Positions 1-9,124 of a stretch of DNA of 41,025 bases are shown in pieces. The DNA is taken from assembly GCA_028711415.1 (NCBI GenBank), contig JAQTSG010000004.1:1-41025 (forward strand), written 5' to 3'. Both the position numbers and the translations under genes were made by a program. The stretch's first letter is position 1, and every line of letters starts with the position of its first letter. The notes beneath the pieces were generated by a model. It did no database searches and was not told the origin of the DNA. It worked only from the letters and a program-made list of their open reading frames with translations. The stretch is from Patescibacteria group bacterium. GTDB taxonomy: Bacteria > Patescibacteriota > Patescibacteriia > Patescibacteriales > JAQTRU01.

Positions 1-195
1 AACATAATAGAGCTGCTTGCTAAAAACTTTAGTATTCTATACTAAATCCACCCCATCCTCTTCTAAATGGGAGTGAGAGATGTATCTATATTTTACCTAA
101 TCAGGGGCTTTTAGTCTATACGGGGTTAATATTCTCTTTTAATTTAAACTTCCTCTAAAAGATTTAATTACTTCTAAGCGCCCAATCATATTTTT
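1..195. other. AT-rich non-coding edge
   Basis: I see no gene, RNA or convincing terminator here. The stretch lies downstream of the last LamG gene and runs off the window edge. Short reading frames on the plus strand are under 20 codons. Confidence 0.5.
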
Positions 196-3100
196 CTAAT
201 ACATTTCCGCCACTTCCTCCTGCGTCAACGCGCGATTGTATATTCTTACCTCATCAATTTTCCCTTTGAAATAATCCGAAGCATTCTGGGTTCTACCTAA
301 TATAGTCGGATATGATGTTGAAGTAAGTATTGTTCCGGCCGGAGCATCGCTTTTTTCCAATATTCCATTAATATAGATTCTTCTCTCTCCATTTTTATAA
401 GTATAGGCCACGAAATACCAATTATTATTTACTAATCTCTGATTTGAATAGAGATAGGAAGTTGTGCCGGCCCTGATACCCGCTCTTAAGATTCCATTTT
501 TTATCTGGAATACAAACGGATATATGTATTGTCCTCTCGCGATAATTGCTCTCGTTCCCAAAACATCTTCCGGATTAATCCAGGCTGACATCGTAAATCC
601 ATTATCACCGGATATTCCGAACAAACTCGTTCCGACATTAATGCTATCATCCACTCCGTCAAAGTAGTAGGCGGAATCCGCATTTCCGTCTTTATCAGTT
701 GTTAACGCGGCTCCGCTTACAATTCCGTTATTCCCGTTTCCGGAAGCGTCACTAGCGTTCCCGCTCATTGGGAGATAGAGCTTAAGGGAATCATCAACAG
801 CGCTCTCGCACCCTATCGGCGAATAAACACATCCGGAAAGGCTATCGCAAGCGCAAGAAGTACAACTATAAGGAAGAGGCAGACAGGCATTGTCATTCGG
901 AGTAAAGCTGCAGCTATTTGTTTCTTCATCGCAGGCATCTATGGTGCAGGCAACTGAATCTTCGCAAGTTATCGGCGTTCCGGCTTGGCAAGTATTATTT
1001 AAACAGGTTTCCTGCCCGTTGCAAGATAAACCGTCATCGCAATCGGAATTTTGGGAGCATCCAATTATCACCTGCGTTCTGGCTTCAGCAAATATCCCTT
1101 CTTTTACCGCGATCACTTTAGCCGTATGCGTCCCGATAGAAGAATACGAGCAGACATCGGTTGCCGTTATTGAATCTAGGTCTTGAGAATTATACTGGGC
1201 GCTGAAAGGAAAAGTAATATTTGTTCCCGCGTCCGAGCGGTCGCAGTAGAAAGTATAGTTAACAGTGCCGGTGGCGGTTCCGGAAACCGAAGCCGCTAAG
1301 TCAACGCCGGAAAGAGAGATTATTCCGGAAGATGGGGTTGCGGATAGAGTCGCTGAAAGGGTCGGAACCGGGGTTTCCCCGCTCGGAGTTCCGTCCCAGC
1401 CGGCTAATCTCGCTGCTAGCCACCAAAGGGCTTTAGCTTTTTTTATGTCCAAAGCGTCGTTAGCGTGGTCGCCGGTTATTGTATCCGGCAAATAATCTTC
1501 ATCATATTCAATATGCCGCCGATACACGGTTCTGCCGCTACTGTCTATTAAACTATAGCGCTCCGTATTATCAAAATTCCAGTTTTCAATATCCGCCTGG
1601 TCAAAAAGAATTCCGCCATTAGCTTGCGCGGCCGCGCGAATTTCTTCATTCCACCGGTTCGTATCATATAGAGTGTTAGCCTGGCAATCAGTAACCGCGG
1701 TTTGATAGACAAATTTAGTCTGATTTATAGCGCTGTCATTATTAAAGCCCGCCATTGAAGAAAGGAATAAATCTAAATCCGTATCATCAAATACGCCTTG
1801 GCTATATGTACCGCCGCACATATCCCAGCACCAGGTCCAGATAGAAGCTTTAAACGGATGGCCTTCGTTAATGGCTTGCGCGGCGGTAATTTGCGTATAA
1901 TTGCGAGCTTCTTCAGTTGACCAATAGCGGTTGTCATCAACATTATTCGCGCTCCATTGCGAACCAGTGTAATATGATCTTTCTATTTTTAAAGCGCCGT
2001 CTTCAATTAAATCGTTAGGGTTGGTTCCGATTTGAACGCTGTAGCGCGGGTCCTGCTCTTCCAATAAAGTCAAACCATTGGGAACTTGCGTGCCGTGAGA
2101 AGAGCCCACCCATTGAATTAGCAAATTTTTAGCGGCATTAATCCATTCGTCGGGTATTTGGGAAACATCGGTATGGCGGTGGTCAACAACAATATAGCCG
2201 GCAGGAGTTTCAGAAAAAACCGTAATAGTTGTTCTTGCTTCCGCCAGTATTCCTTCCCTCTCCGCGATTACTTTAGCCGTGTATGTGCCGGCGGTTGAAT
2301 ACGAGCAGATATCCAAGGCTGAAAGCGAAGTTAATGATTGATCGTTGTACTGGGCGCTATAGGGTAAAGTGATATCTGTTCCTGTGTCCCATCGGTCGCA
2401 GTAGAATGTGTAGTTAATATTTCCTGTCGCAGTTCCGGAAACCGAGGCCGCCAAGTCAATTCCGGAAACCGGAGCGGTTCCGGAATTCGGAGTGGCGATA
2501 AGAGAAACGGAGAGGGTAGGATTTGGAGCAACAACTACGGTTTTAGGCGAACCAGCTAATTCCGGGTTAGTCCCCTCCGGAGTGTTAATGGCGTAAACCC
2601 GTATTTCATGGGTTCCCGGAGGCAAGTTTGGAAAAGAATAATTAAACCCGTGATTAGGATCTCCGACTACTCCTTCGCCCGCTCCGACAATGTCCGTTCT
2701 TAATAAATTCGCTAAAACATTCGCGGCCATAACTCCGTCAATATAAACATGGACATTAATCGGATTGGTTCCGACATTTTGGTCAAAAGCCCAACCAATA
2801 ACCCGAGTGGCGGACGCGCTGTCAAAACCACCAATCGGCGGATAATTAGTCGGCTGGGGAACCGTTGCGGTAATAGTTGTTCTTGCTTCCGCCAGTATTC
2901 CTTCCCTCTCCGCGATTACTTTAGCCGTGTATGTGCCGGCGGTTGAATACGAGCAGATATCCAAGGCTGAAAGCGAAGTTAATGATTGATCGTTGTACTG
3001 GGCGCTATAGGGTAAAGTGATATCTGTTCCTGTGTCCCATCGGTCGCAGTAGAATGTGTAGTTAATATTTCCTGTCGCAGTTCCGGAAACCGAGGCCGCC

Positions 3101-4158
3101 AAGTCAATTCCGGAAACCGGAGCGGTTCCGGAATTCGGAGTGGCGATAAGAGAAACGGAGAGGGTAGGCGGATCAACTGGCGGCAGGTTATTTTCGCAGT
3201 CTTGTGGAAAATAAACGCATCCTAAAATACTATCGCAACTGCAAGACGTACAACTGTATGGGAGAGGCAGACAGATATTATTGTTCGGGGTGAAAGCGCA
3301 GCTATCCGTTTCTTCATCGCAAGCATCCATAGTACAGGCAATTGAATCATCGCATGTTATCGTCGTTCCAGCCTGGCAAGCATTATTAGAACAAATTTCA
3401 TACCCGTTGCAATAAAGGCCATCATCGCAATCGGAATCTTGAGCGCATTGAGGAACAATAGTCCCCGCATATAAACCTTCTATTTCCTGTTCGCTTAACA
3501 CCCTGTTGTATATTCTTACCTCATCAATTTTCCCTTTGAAATAATCCGAAGCATTCTGGGTTCTACCTAATATAGTCGGATATGATGTTGAAGTAAGTAT
3601 TGTTCCGGCCGGAGCATCGCTTTTTTCCAATATTCCATTAATATAGATTCTTCTCTCTCCATTTTTATAAGTATAGGCCACGAAATACCAATTATTATTT
3701 ACTAATCTCTGATTTGAATAGAGATAGGAAGTTGTGCCGGCCCTGATACCCGCTCTTAAGATTCCATTTTTTATCTGGAATACAAACGGATATATGTATT
3801 GTCCTCTCGCGATAATTGCTCTCGTTCCCAAAACATCTTCCGGATTAATCCAGGCTGACATCGTAAATCCATTATCACCGGATATTCCGAACAAACTCGT
3901 TCCGACATTAATGCTATCATCCACTCCGTCAAAGTAGTAGGCGGAATCCGCATTTCCGTCTTTATCAGTTGTTAACGCGGCTCCGCTTACAATTCCGTTA
4001 TTCCCGTTTCCGGAAGCGTCACTAGCGTTCCCGCTCATTGGGAGATAGAGCTTAAGGGAATCATCCGCAACGGTTTGTTCCGGCAAAATTAAAAAAGAAG
4101 ACAGCAAAAACGCAACCGCAAGAATGCTGAAACTTCTTAATCTAAACACTTTTTCCAT
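196..4158 (-). CDS. Secreted LamG/Cys-rich multidomain protein with an uncharacterised central domain
   Basis: A 1320-residue exported protein. Residues 1-32 are a signal peptide. Then follow a LamG (concanavalin-like glycan-binding) domain at about 32-230, a Cys-rich module at about 236-322 (pattern SDCDDGLYCNG), a PKD-like domain at 331-430, an Ig-like segment at about 435-545, a second PKD-like domain at 547-646, a central domain at about 650-930, a third PKD-like domain at about 931-1032, a second Cys-rich module and a second LamG domain at about 1122-1320. The core has a GSSHGTQ motif near residue 686, which resembles the SHGSQ motif of some SGNH-like secreted proteins, but I cannot confirm an enzyme. 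The ATG at 4158 has an AGGAGG site 8 bases upstream. The gene is a paralogue of the one at 5801-9040, with the same shell and another core. Probable role, inferred: surface or extracellular polysaccharide recognition. Confidence 0.85.
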   Translation of the reverse strand: MEKVFRLRSFSILAVAFLLSSFLILPEQTVADDSLKLYLPMSGNASDASGNGNNGIVSGAALTTDKDGNADSAYYFDGVDDSINVGTSLFGISGDNGFTMSAWINPEDVLGTRAIIARGQYIYPFVFQIKNGILRAGIRAGTTSYLYSNQRLVNNNWYFVAYTYKNGERRIYINGILEKSDAPAGTILTSTSYPTILGRTQNASDYFKGKIDEVRIYNRVLSEQEIEGLYAGTIVPQCAQDSDCDDGLYCNGYEICSNNACQAGTTITCDDSIACTMDACDEETDSCAFTPNNNICLPLPYSCTSCSCDSILGCVYFPQDCENNLPPVDPPTLSVSLIATPNSGTAPVSGIDLAASVSGTATGNINYTFYCDRWDTGTDITLPYSAQYNDQSLTSLSALDICSYSTAGTYTAKVIAEREGILAEARTTITATVPQPTNYPPIGGFDSASATRVIGWAFDQNVGTNPINVHVYIDGVMAANVLANLLRTDIVGAGEGVVGDPNHGFNYSFPNLPPGTHEIRVYAINTPEGTNPELAGSPKTVVVAPNPTLSVSLIATPNSGTAPVSGIDLAASVSGTATGNINYTFYCDRWDTGTDITLPYSAQYNDQSLTSLSALDICSYSTAGTYTAKVIAEREGILAEARTTITVFSETPAGYIVVDHRHTDVSQIPDEWINAAKNLLIQWVGSSHGTQVPNGLTLLEEQDPRYSVQIGTNPNDLIEDGALKIERSYYTGSQWSANNVDDNRYWSTEEARNYTQITAAQAINEGHPFKASIWTWCWDMCGGTYSQGVFDDTDLDLFLSSMAGFNNDSAINQTKFVYQTAVTDCQANTLYDTNRWNEEIRAAAQANGGILFDQADIENWNFDNTERYSLIDSSGRTVYRRHIEYDEDYLPDTITGDHANDALDIKKAKALWWLAARLAGWDGTPSGETPVPTLSATLSATPSSGIISLSGVDLAASVSGTATGTVNYTFYCDRSDAGTNITFPFSAQYNSQDLDSITATDVCSYSSIGTHTAKVIAVKEGIFAEARTQVIIGCSQNSDCDDGLSCNGQETCLNNTCQAGTPITCEDSVACTIDACDEETNSCSFTPNDNACLPLPYSCTSCACDSLSGCVYSPIGCESAVDDSLKLYLPMSGNASDASGNGNNGIVSGAALTTDKDGNADSAYYFDGVDDSINVGTSLFGISGDNGFTMSAWINPEDVLGTRAIIARGQYIYPFVFQIKNGILRAGIRAGTTSYLYSNQRLVNNNWYFVAYTYKNGERRIYINGILEKSDAPAGTILTSTSYPTILGRTQNASDYFKGKIDEVRIYNRALTQEEVAEMY
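236..795 (-). repeat. 560-bp direct repeat, copy A (C-terminal LamG)
   Basis: Identical over its whole length, as far as I can align by eye, to 3506-4065 (offset 3270). It encodes residues 1122-1308 of the LamG protein. Identity at silent sites points to a recent duplication or gene conversion. Confidence 0.93.
2222..2520 (-). repeat. 299-bp direct repeat, copy A (PKD-like domain 2)
   Basis: Matches 2870-3168 without visible difference (offset 648). It encodes residues 547-646, a PKD-like domain with an FYCDRWD motif. Confidence 0.9.
2870..3168 (-). repeat. 299-bp direct repeat, copy B (PKD-like domain 1)
   Basis: Partner of 2222-2520, encoding residues 331-430. The 648-bp period includes an Ig-like segment present only once. 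A third, diverged PKD-like copy lies near 1065-1367. Confidence 0.9.
3506..4065 (-). repeat. 560-bp direct repeat, copy B (N-terminal LamG)
   Basis: Partner of 236-795. It encodes residues 32-218 of the same protein. The match ends abruptly at both sides, just inside the signal peptide junction and near the end of the LamG domain. Confidence 0.93.
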
Positions 4159-4262
4159 ATTTTTTTGCCTCCTTTTTTTCTAAATGTTTTAATATTTTTT
4201 AATATGTAAATTAATAATTAATATCCCTAAATTTAACTGGCTGCGCTAAGATTAATAATATT

Positions 4263-5717
4263 TTAATTCACGCCTACTCCGCTTGGCGGTGCCGGCGGAG
4301 TCGTATCAGGCTCAGGCGCTGACGAAAGAACATACTCGTAGGCGCCGGCATCGCAAGCCGATCCTTGCGGCCTTATTACCCCATCGTAATCCGTAGAAGG
4401 CGCGTTAGCGCATATTCCTGAATTCACTGCCGGGCTGCTTGCGATATGATGCAAATCCAATTGGGAATAATTGGCAAAAAAAGAGTTTGCTCCCCCTTCC
4501 GTTCTGTAATTTATATTGTGATCGGCCGCGCTGGAGGCGTCCAAAGTCAACGCATAATCGGCGGCGATATTATTTCTGACGATTGAATTGGTGGCGGGAA
4601 CTCCGGCTATGCCTCCATGGATTCGAATTGCCGTATTCATCGAATCGTTGGGCAGATGGTCAAACACCAGATTGTTGGCCACTTTGCTGTTTGAAAGTCT
4701 TTCCAAGGTGATGCCGTGATAATGGCTCGTGATCACTACGTTGTTTTCAACTGTAAAATTGGTCGGAGGCGCGTCAAAAGCGGTGATTCCTTGAGGCGAA
4801 TATTTCAAAGTATCGGTGACGTTGTTTTCGAAGTCCAGAATATAATTGTTCCTGACAATAATGTTGGCCAGGGGCGTAACTTGGTCGGCTCCCCGATGAA
4901 ATTGAATCGCGTCAAGATGGTCGGCGGGATCAGGTTTGAAATAATTTTTAAAAGTGTTGTTTTCGATGATGTTATTGTTATTTAAGACGGTCATGGAATC
5001 GCCTCCAATATTGGTTACGGTGTTGTATTTGATAGTTGAATCTGACGCTCCCACTCTTATGCCCATTCTGATGTTTTTCACTCGGTTATTTGTTATGGTT
5101 ATATTGCTCACATTTGACGAGCTGGTGTAAATGCCGGTGGTTGCTCCGTAGTCAAGCCAATCTTGAGCCGTCCATCCTGTGATGTCGTTTTTTGAAAACA
5201 CATCGTTATTTTCGATCGTTATGTACGAAGCTGGATAAGATATTCCTCTGATTTCTATTAAACTTCTCTTGGTGATCGATCCGCTGTGTTCCGTGCTCAC
5301 GCTCAAACCCTCAAATTTCCATTTGCTTCCCGAACTCAAATATATATATGATAATTTTGGATTATGCCCCGGCGCGGCTTGTATTGAAATATAATCGCTA
5401 TTAAAATAATTTGACAGGGAAATCGCGCCATGGTAGCCGTCCATTAAATAAACCGAATCTCCGGCTTTAATTGGTGCCCCCGAATTCCGGACTGAACCGT
5501 TATAATATTTTGATTCAAACTTATTAGCCGCAAGAACGCTCTCAATTGAACCCCATGGGTGTTCGGACGAACCGTCGCCGGTGGAAGTATTCCCATTAAC
5601 CGGATCGCAATACCAAAGGTTCCCGGACGCTTCGGCCCTGGGGAAAATCAAGAAATGTACAGACAAAGCAAGAATAAAAACGCAAACGAAAATTAAAGAT
5701 TTAAATTTATTTTCCAT
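4263..5717 (-). CDS. Secreted right-handed parallel beta-helix protein
   Basis: A 484-residue exported protein. Residues 1-30 form a signal peptide ending AEA. The body has the spaced N-rich turns typical of right-handed parallel beta-helix proteins (SNITITNNRVKNI, NIIENNTF, NIIVRNNYI, NFTVENNVVI). A C-terminal GVIRPQGSACDAGAYEY segment is of the type that often ends such proteins (choice-of-anchor-Q-like). Families with this fold include pectate lyases, polysaccharide lyases and phage tailspikes. I see no catalytic set that would fix a substrate. The protein ends in PPAPPSGVGVN, which looks like the first strand of a fibronectin type III domain cut short. The same kind of tail ends the protein at 9125-10534. 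No Shine-Dalgarno site is evident before the ATG. It lies between the two LamG genes. Confidence 0.8.
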   Translation of the reverse strand: MENKFKSLIFVCVFILALSVHFLIFPRAEASGNLWYCDPVNGNTSTGDGSSEHPWGSIESVLAANKFESKYYNGSVRNSGAPIKAGDSVYLMDGYHGAISLSNYFNSDYISIQAAPGHNPKLSYIYLSSGSKWKFEGLSVSTEHSGSITKRSLIEIRGISYPASYITIENNDVFSKNDITGWTAQDWLDYGATTGIYTSSSNVSNITITNNRVKNIRMGIRVGASDSTIKYNTVTNIGGDSMTVLNNNNIIENNTFKNYFKPDPADHLDAIQFHRGADQVTPLANIIVRNNYILDFENNVTDTLKYSPQGITAFDAPPTNFTVENNVVITSHYHGITLERLSNSKVANNLVFDHLPNDSMNTAIRIHGGIAGVPATNSIVRNNIAADYALTLDASSAADHNINYRTEGGANSFFANYSQLDLHHIASSPAVNSGICANAPSTDYDGVIRPQGSACDAGAYEYVLSSAPEPDTTPPAPPSGVGVN

Positions 5718-5754
5718 ATATATATATTAGCAAAATTTATCATTTTAAACAACC

Positions 5755-5790
5755 AAAAAAGGCGCAGATATTAGTAAAAGCACCTTTTTT
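5755..5790 (-). terminator. Rho-independent terminator after the LamG/deacetylase gene
   Basis: On the minus strand AAAAAAGGTGC pairs with GCGCCTTTTTT around a 14-base loop. One pair is a G-U wobble that works only on the minus strand. It lies about 10 bases beyond the stop of the 5801-9040 gene, which suggests the next gene has its own promoter. Confidence 0.75.
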
Positions 5791-5800
5791 ATATATTCAT

Positions 5801-8800
5801 CTATTGAATGGCTAAAATTTCATTTTCAGTGAGTGCCCGATTAAATATTTTCACTTCATCAATCTTTCCCTTGAAGTAATCTGCTCCGTTGAATGTTTTT
5901 CCGATTGCGGTTGTTTGATTGGCGGCCGACATGGTTCCCGAAATTGCATTGGTTGCCCTCAACTGACCGTTAACATAGATTTTTCTTTCTCCGTTCTTGA
6001 ATGTAAAGGCCACATGATACCAATTGTTGGCAACCAGGGCTTGATTTGAAGAAAGATAAGAAGTGGCGGAGGTTCTGATGCCCGCTCTCAACAGCCCGTT
6101 TTTCGTTTGGAAGTTGAAAGGATAAATATATTGTCCTCTTGTGATTATTGATCTAATCAAAGAAATGTCTTCGGGGTTAATCCAGGCCGAGACAGTGATT
6201 TCATTAGCCTCATAAATTCCAAAATTGTTCGTGCCAAGACTGATGCTGTCATCCACTCCGTCAAAGTAGTAAGCCGAATCGGCGTTCCCGTCTTTATCCG
6301 TGGTCAATGTCGCTCCGCTTACCGTTCCATTGTTTCCGTTGCCGGACACGTCGTTGGCGTTGCCGGAGAAAGGAAGGTAAAGATTGAGGGATTCATCAAT
6401 CGCGTTCTCGCACCCTTCCGGCAGATAATGGCATCCTGAAATAGAATCGCAATTGCAGGACGCGCAGCTATAAGGAAGAGGCAAGCAGGCATTGTTATTG
6501 GGAGCAAAACTGCAGCTGTCAGTTTCTTCATTGCAGGTATCATCGGTGCAGTCAATGGAATCATTGCAGGTTATGGGAGTTCCCGCGTGGCACGCATTAT
6601 TCGAGCAAGTTTCCGCGCCGTTGCAGAACAGTCCGTCATCGCAATCGGAATTCTGGATGCACTGGACGAATATTTCGGTCCTGGTGACGGTTACTTCTCC
6701 TTTATCCGGAACCGCTTTGACAAGCGCGTATTTGTTCCCTTCATGTTCTATGATTTTGGCTTCGATCGCTTGATTATTTTGAGTCGCGCTCAAACTATTC
6801 CAATCGTTGTTCAATCTGATTTTTATTGTCAAAGGATAAGTGAAATAAACATCGCTCATTTGATCGGTCAAATTGAATTTGATCTCAGATGGGTTCACCG
6901 AAGTTACAGTAAGGGCGTTGGTGTCTCTTTCTTGGCCGTATTTGGCGATATTTTTATGGAGATCAAACCAGATATCCGCTTCCTTGCTTTTAATATACGC
7001 TAATCCGGCCGCGACGCTTTCGTATGTCCTTTCCGGGGGATAATTGACGTTATGGATGAGTATATCCGTCCAGCCCCGATAATAAAATCCGGAGTTCGGA
7101 TCCAGAATCATATCAATAGTGGCCGGACTAATATTATTGGCTTTCGAATTCATATAGCAGGTAGCATTGGCCGAATTTGGATATCCGCCGGTCCATCGGG
7201 CGCTGGTGTAGTACTTGGCGGCCTCAAGGAAATTGTGTTCATACGCTCTGGAGCCGTCGTAAGCTAAAACTTCTCCGGCGTCGTTGCCGAGCCTTTCCTT
7301 GATCAGCCTTTGCGATTCTCTGTATTCTGTGTCATAGCTGCAGCAATCCATAACGTTTTCGGATTGGCAATTATCCGCGCAATGGCCATGGGTCATGGTG
7401 TGAGAACCGATATCATGGCCCATGTTGTACAGCCGCCGCCATACATCCCAGGTGCCCGCGTAGCCCATATTTCCCCGTTCAACATAATCCACAATTATGA
7501 ACCAAGTCATTTTCCAATTGTGAAGATTCATCTGTTCTATCCACCACTCGTGGTCCGGAGTGGCTCCGTCGTCAATAGTGACCGAAGCCGCGCCGACTTT
7601 ATCGTCATTCCACAAAGAAACATCGGCCGCGCCGTAAGTTGACGGCCAAGTTTTACCGGTGAGTGAAAATCGCGGGTTCTGGTAAACAACCGGGCAATCG
7701 GTCAGATTCAATTTTTGGTTTGGATCGGCGGGCGGAATCGGTTCCGAGACATTGATTGTTGTTCTGGCTTCAGCGAAAATTCCCTGTCTCTCGGCAATAA
7801 CTTTTGCCGTATAAATTCCATTGGTGGCGTATGAACAAATATCTGAAACATTTATCGATTCTATGGATTGGGAATTGAATTGGGCGTCAAACGGAGAAGT
7901 CAGGTCGGTACCGAGATCCGAACGGTTGCAATAAAATGTATAATTAATGCTGCCGGTCGCAGTTCCGGAAACTAAAGCGCCCAAATCAATGTCTCCAATC
8001 GGAGCGACTCCGAAATTGGGTGAAGCTGATAACAAAACAGACAAAGTCGGGGGGTCAACCGGAGGCACATTATTCTCGCAATTTTCCGGAAAATAATTGC
8101 ACCCCGAAGCCGAATCGCAGCTGCAAGACGTACAGCTGTAGGGAAGCGGAAAACAGGCGTCATTGTTGGAAATAAAACTGCAGCTATCGCTTTCTTCATT
8201 GCAGGAATCCGAAGTGCAAGAAACGGAATCGTTGCAAACCAAAGGAGTTCCGGTTTGACAAACATTGTTTGAGCAGGTTTCCTGGCCATTGCAAAACAAA
8301 CCATCGTCGCAATCGGAGTTTTGGGTGCATTGGGGAACAATATCTCCCGTATACAGCCCCTGCATCTCCGCCTCCGACAAAACACGGTTATATATCCTCA
8401 ACTCATCAATCTTTCCCTTGAAATAATCCGAGGCATTTTGGGTTCTTCCTATTATTGTCGGATAGGTCGTTGAATTTAATATCGCTCCGGCCGGAACATC
8501 GCTTTTTTCCAATATTCCATCAATGTAAATTTTTCTTTCTCCGTTTTTGTAGGTGAAAGTGACGAAATGCCAATTATTGGCCGTGAGAGCGCGATTCGAA
8601 TATAAATAGGAAGTGTTATTGGTTCTGATTCCTCCTCTTAATATCCCGTTCTTTATTTGGAACGCGAGAGGATACATGTATTGTCCTCTTGAAATTATAT
8701 TTCTGATTCCCGAAACATCCTCCGGATTGATCCACGCCGAGATTGTGAATCCGTCGGCATCGGTTATTCCAAACATTCCCGTTCCGATATTAATGCTGTC

Positions 8801-9040
8801 ATCAACTCCGTCAAAGTAGTAAGCTGAATCGGCGTTCCCGTCTTTATCCGTGGTTAATGTCGCTCCGCTTACCGTTCCATTGTTTCCGTTGCCGGAAACG
8901 TCGTTGGCGTTGCCTGCCATTGGAAGATATACCTTAAGAGCATCTTCGGCCGTTGAGGTTTTTGGCAAAAATAAAAAAGAACAAAAAATTGCCAAAACAC
9001 AAAAGAGGCCTAAATATTTCCATCTAAATACTTTTTTCAT
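5801..9040 (-). CDS. Secreted LamG/Cys-rich protein with polysaccharide deacetylase (CE4, NodB) core
   Basis: A 1079-residue exported protein. After a signal peptide (1-31) come LamG (about 31-226), a Cys-rich module (234-317), a PKD-like domain (327-434), a NodB-type deacetylase core (about 450-760), a second Cys-rich module (789-874) and a second LamG domain (881-1079). The core carries the CE4 motif 1 as TIDDG (near residue 489, the aspartate pair) and the metal-binding motif 2 as SHTMTH (near 547). CE4 enzymes remove N- or O-acetyl groups from chitin-, peptidoglycan- or xylan-like polymers. The substrate here is not visible from sequence. An AGGAGG site lies 8 bases before the ATG, in the same context as the paralogue at 4158. 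Likely a glycan-bound extracellular deacetylase. Confidence 0.85.
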   Translation of the reverse strand: MKKVFRWKYLGLFCVLAIFCSFLFLPKTSTAEDALKVYLPMAGNANDVSGNGNNGTVSGATLTTDKDGNADSAYYFDGVDDSINIGTGMFGITDADGFTISAWINPEDVSGIRNIISRGQYMYPLAFQIKNGILRGGIRTNNTSYLYSNRALTANNWHFVTFTYKNGERKIYIDGILEKSDVPAGAILNSTTYPTIIGRTQNASDYFKGKIDELRIYNRVLSEAEMQGLYTGDIVPQCTQNSDCDDGLFCNGQETCSNNVCQTGTPLVCNDSVSCTSDSCNEESDSCSFISNNDACFPLPYSCTSCSCDSASGCNYFPENCENNVPPVDPPTLSVLLSASPNFGVAPIGDIDLGALVSGTATGSINYTFYCNRSDLGTDLTSPFDAQFNSQSIESINVSDICSYATNGIYTAKVIAERQGIFAEARTTINVSEPIPPADPNQKLNLTDCPVVYQNPRFSLTGKTWPSTYGAADVSLWNDDKVGAASVTIDDGATPDHEWWIEQMNLHNWKMTWFIIVDYVERGNMGYAGTWDVWRRLYNMGHDIGSHTMTHGHCADNCQSENVMDCCSYDTEYRESQRLIKERLGNDAGEVLAYDGSRAYEHNFLEAAKYYTSARWTGGYPNSANATCYMNSKANNISPATIDMILDPNSGFYYRGWTDILIHNVNYPPERTYESVAAGLAYIKSKEADIWFDLHKNIAKYGQERDTNALTVTSVNPSEIKFNLTDQMSDVYFTYPLTIKIRLNNDWNSLSATQNNQAIEAKIIEHEGNKYALVKAVPDKGEVTVTRTEIFVQCIQNSDCDDGLFCNGAETCSNNACHAGTPITCNDSIDCTDDTCNEETDSCSFAPNNNACLPLPYSCASCNCDSISGCHYLPEGCENAIDESLNLYLPFSGNANDVSGNGNNGTVSGATLTTDKDGNADSAYYFDGVDDSISLGTNNFGIYEANEITVSAWINPEDISLIRSIITRGQYIYPFNFQTKNGLLRAGIRTSATSYLSSNQALVANNWYHVAFTFKNGERKIYVNGQLRATNAISGTMSAANQTTAIGKTFNGADYFKGKIDEVKIFNRALTENEILAIQ

Positions 9041-9124
9041 ATTTTTTGCCTCCTTGATATAAATATTAGAAGTTTGTTAGCATTTAACATTCTAGCTGAT
9101 TACATCCTAGCTAGTCAATAGGGA

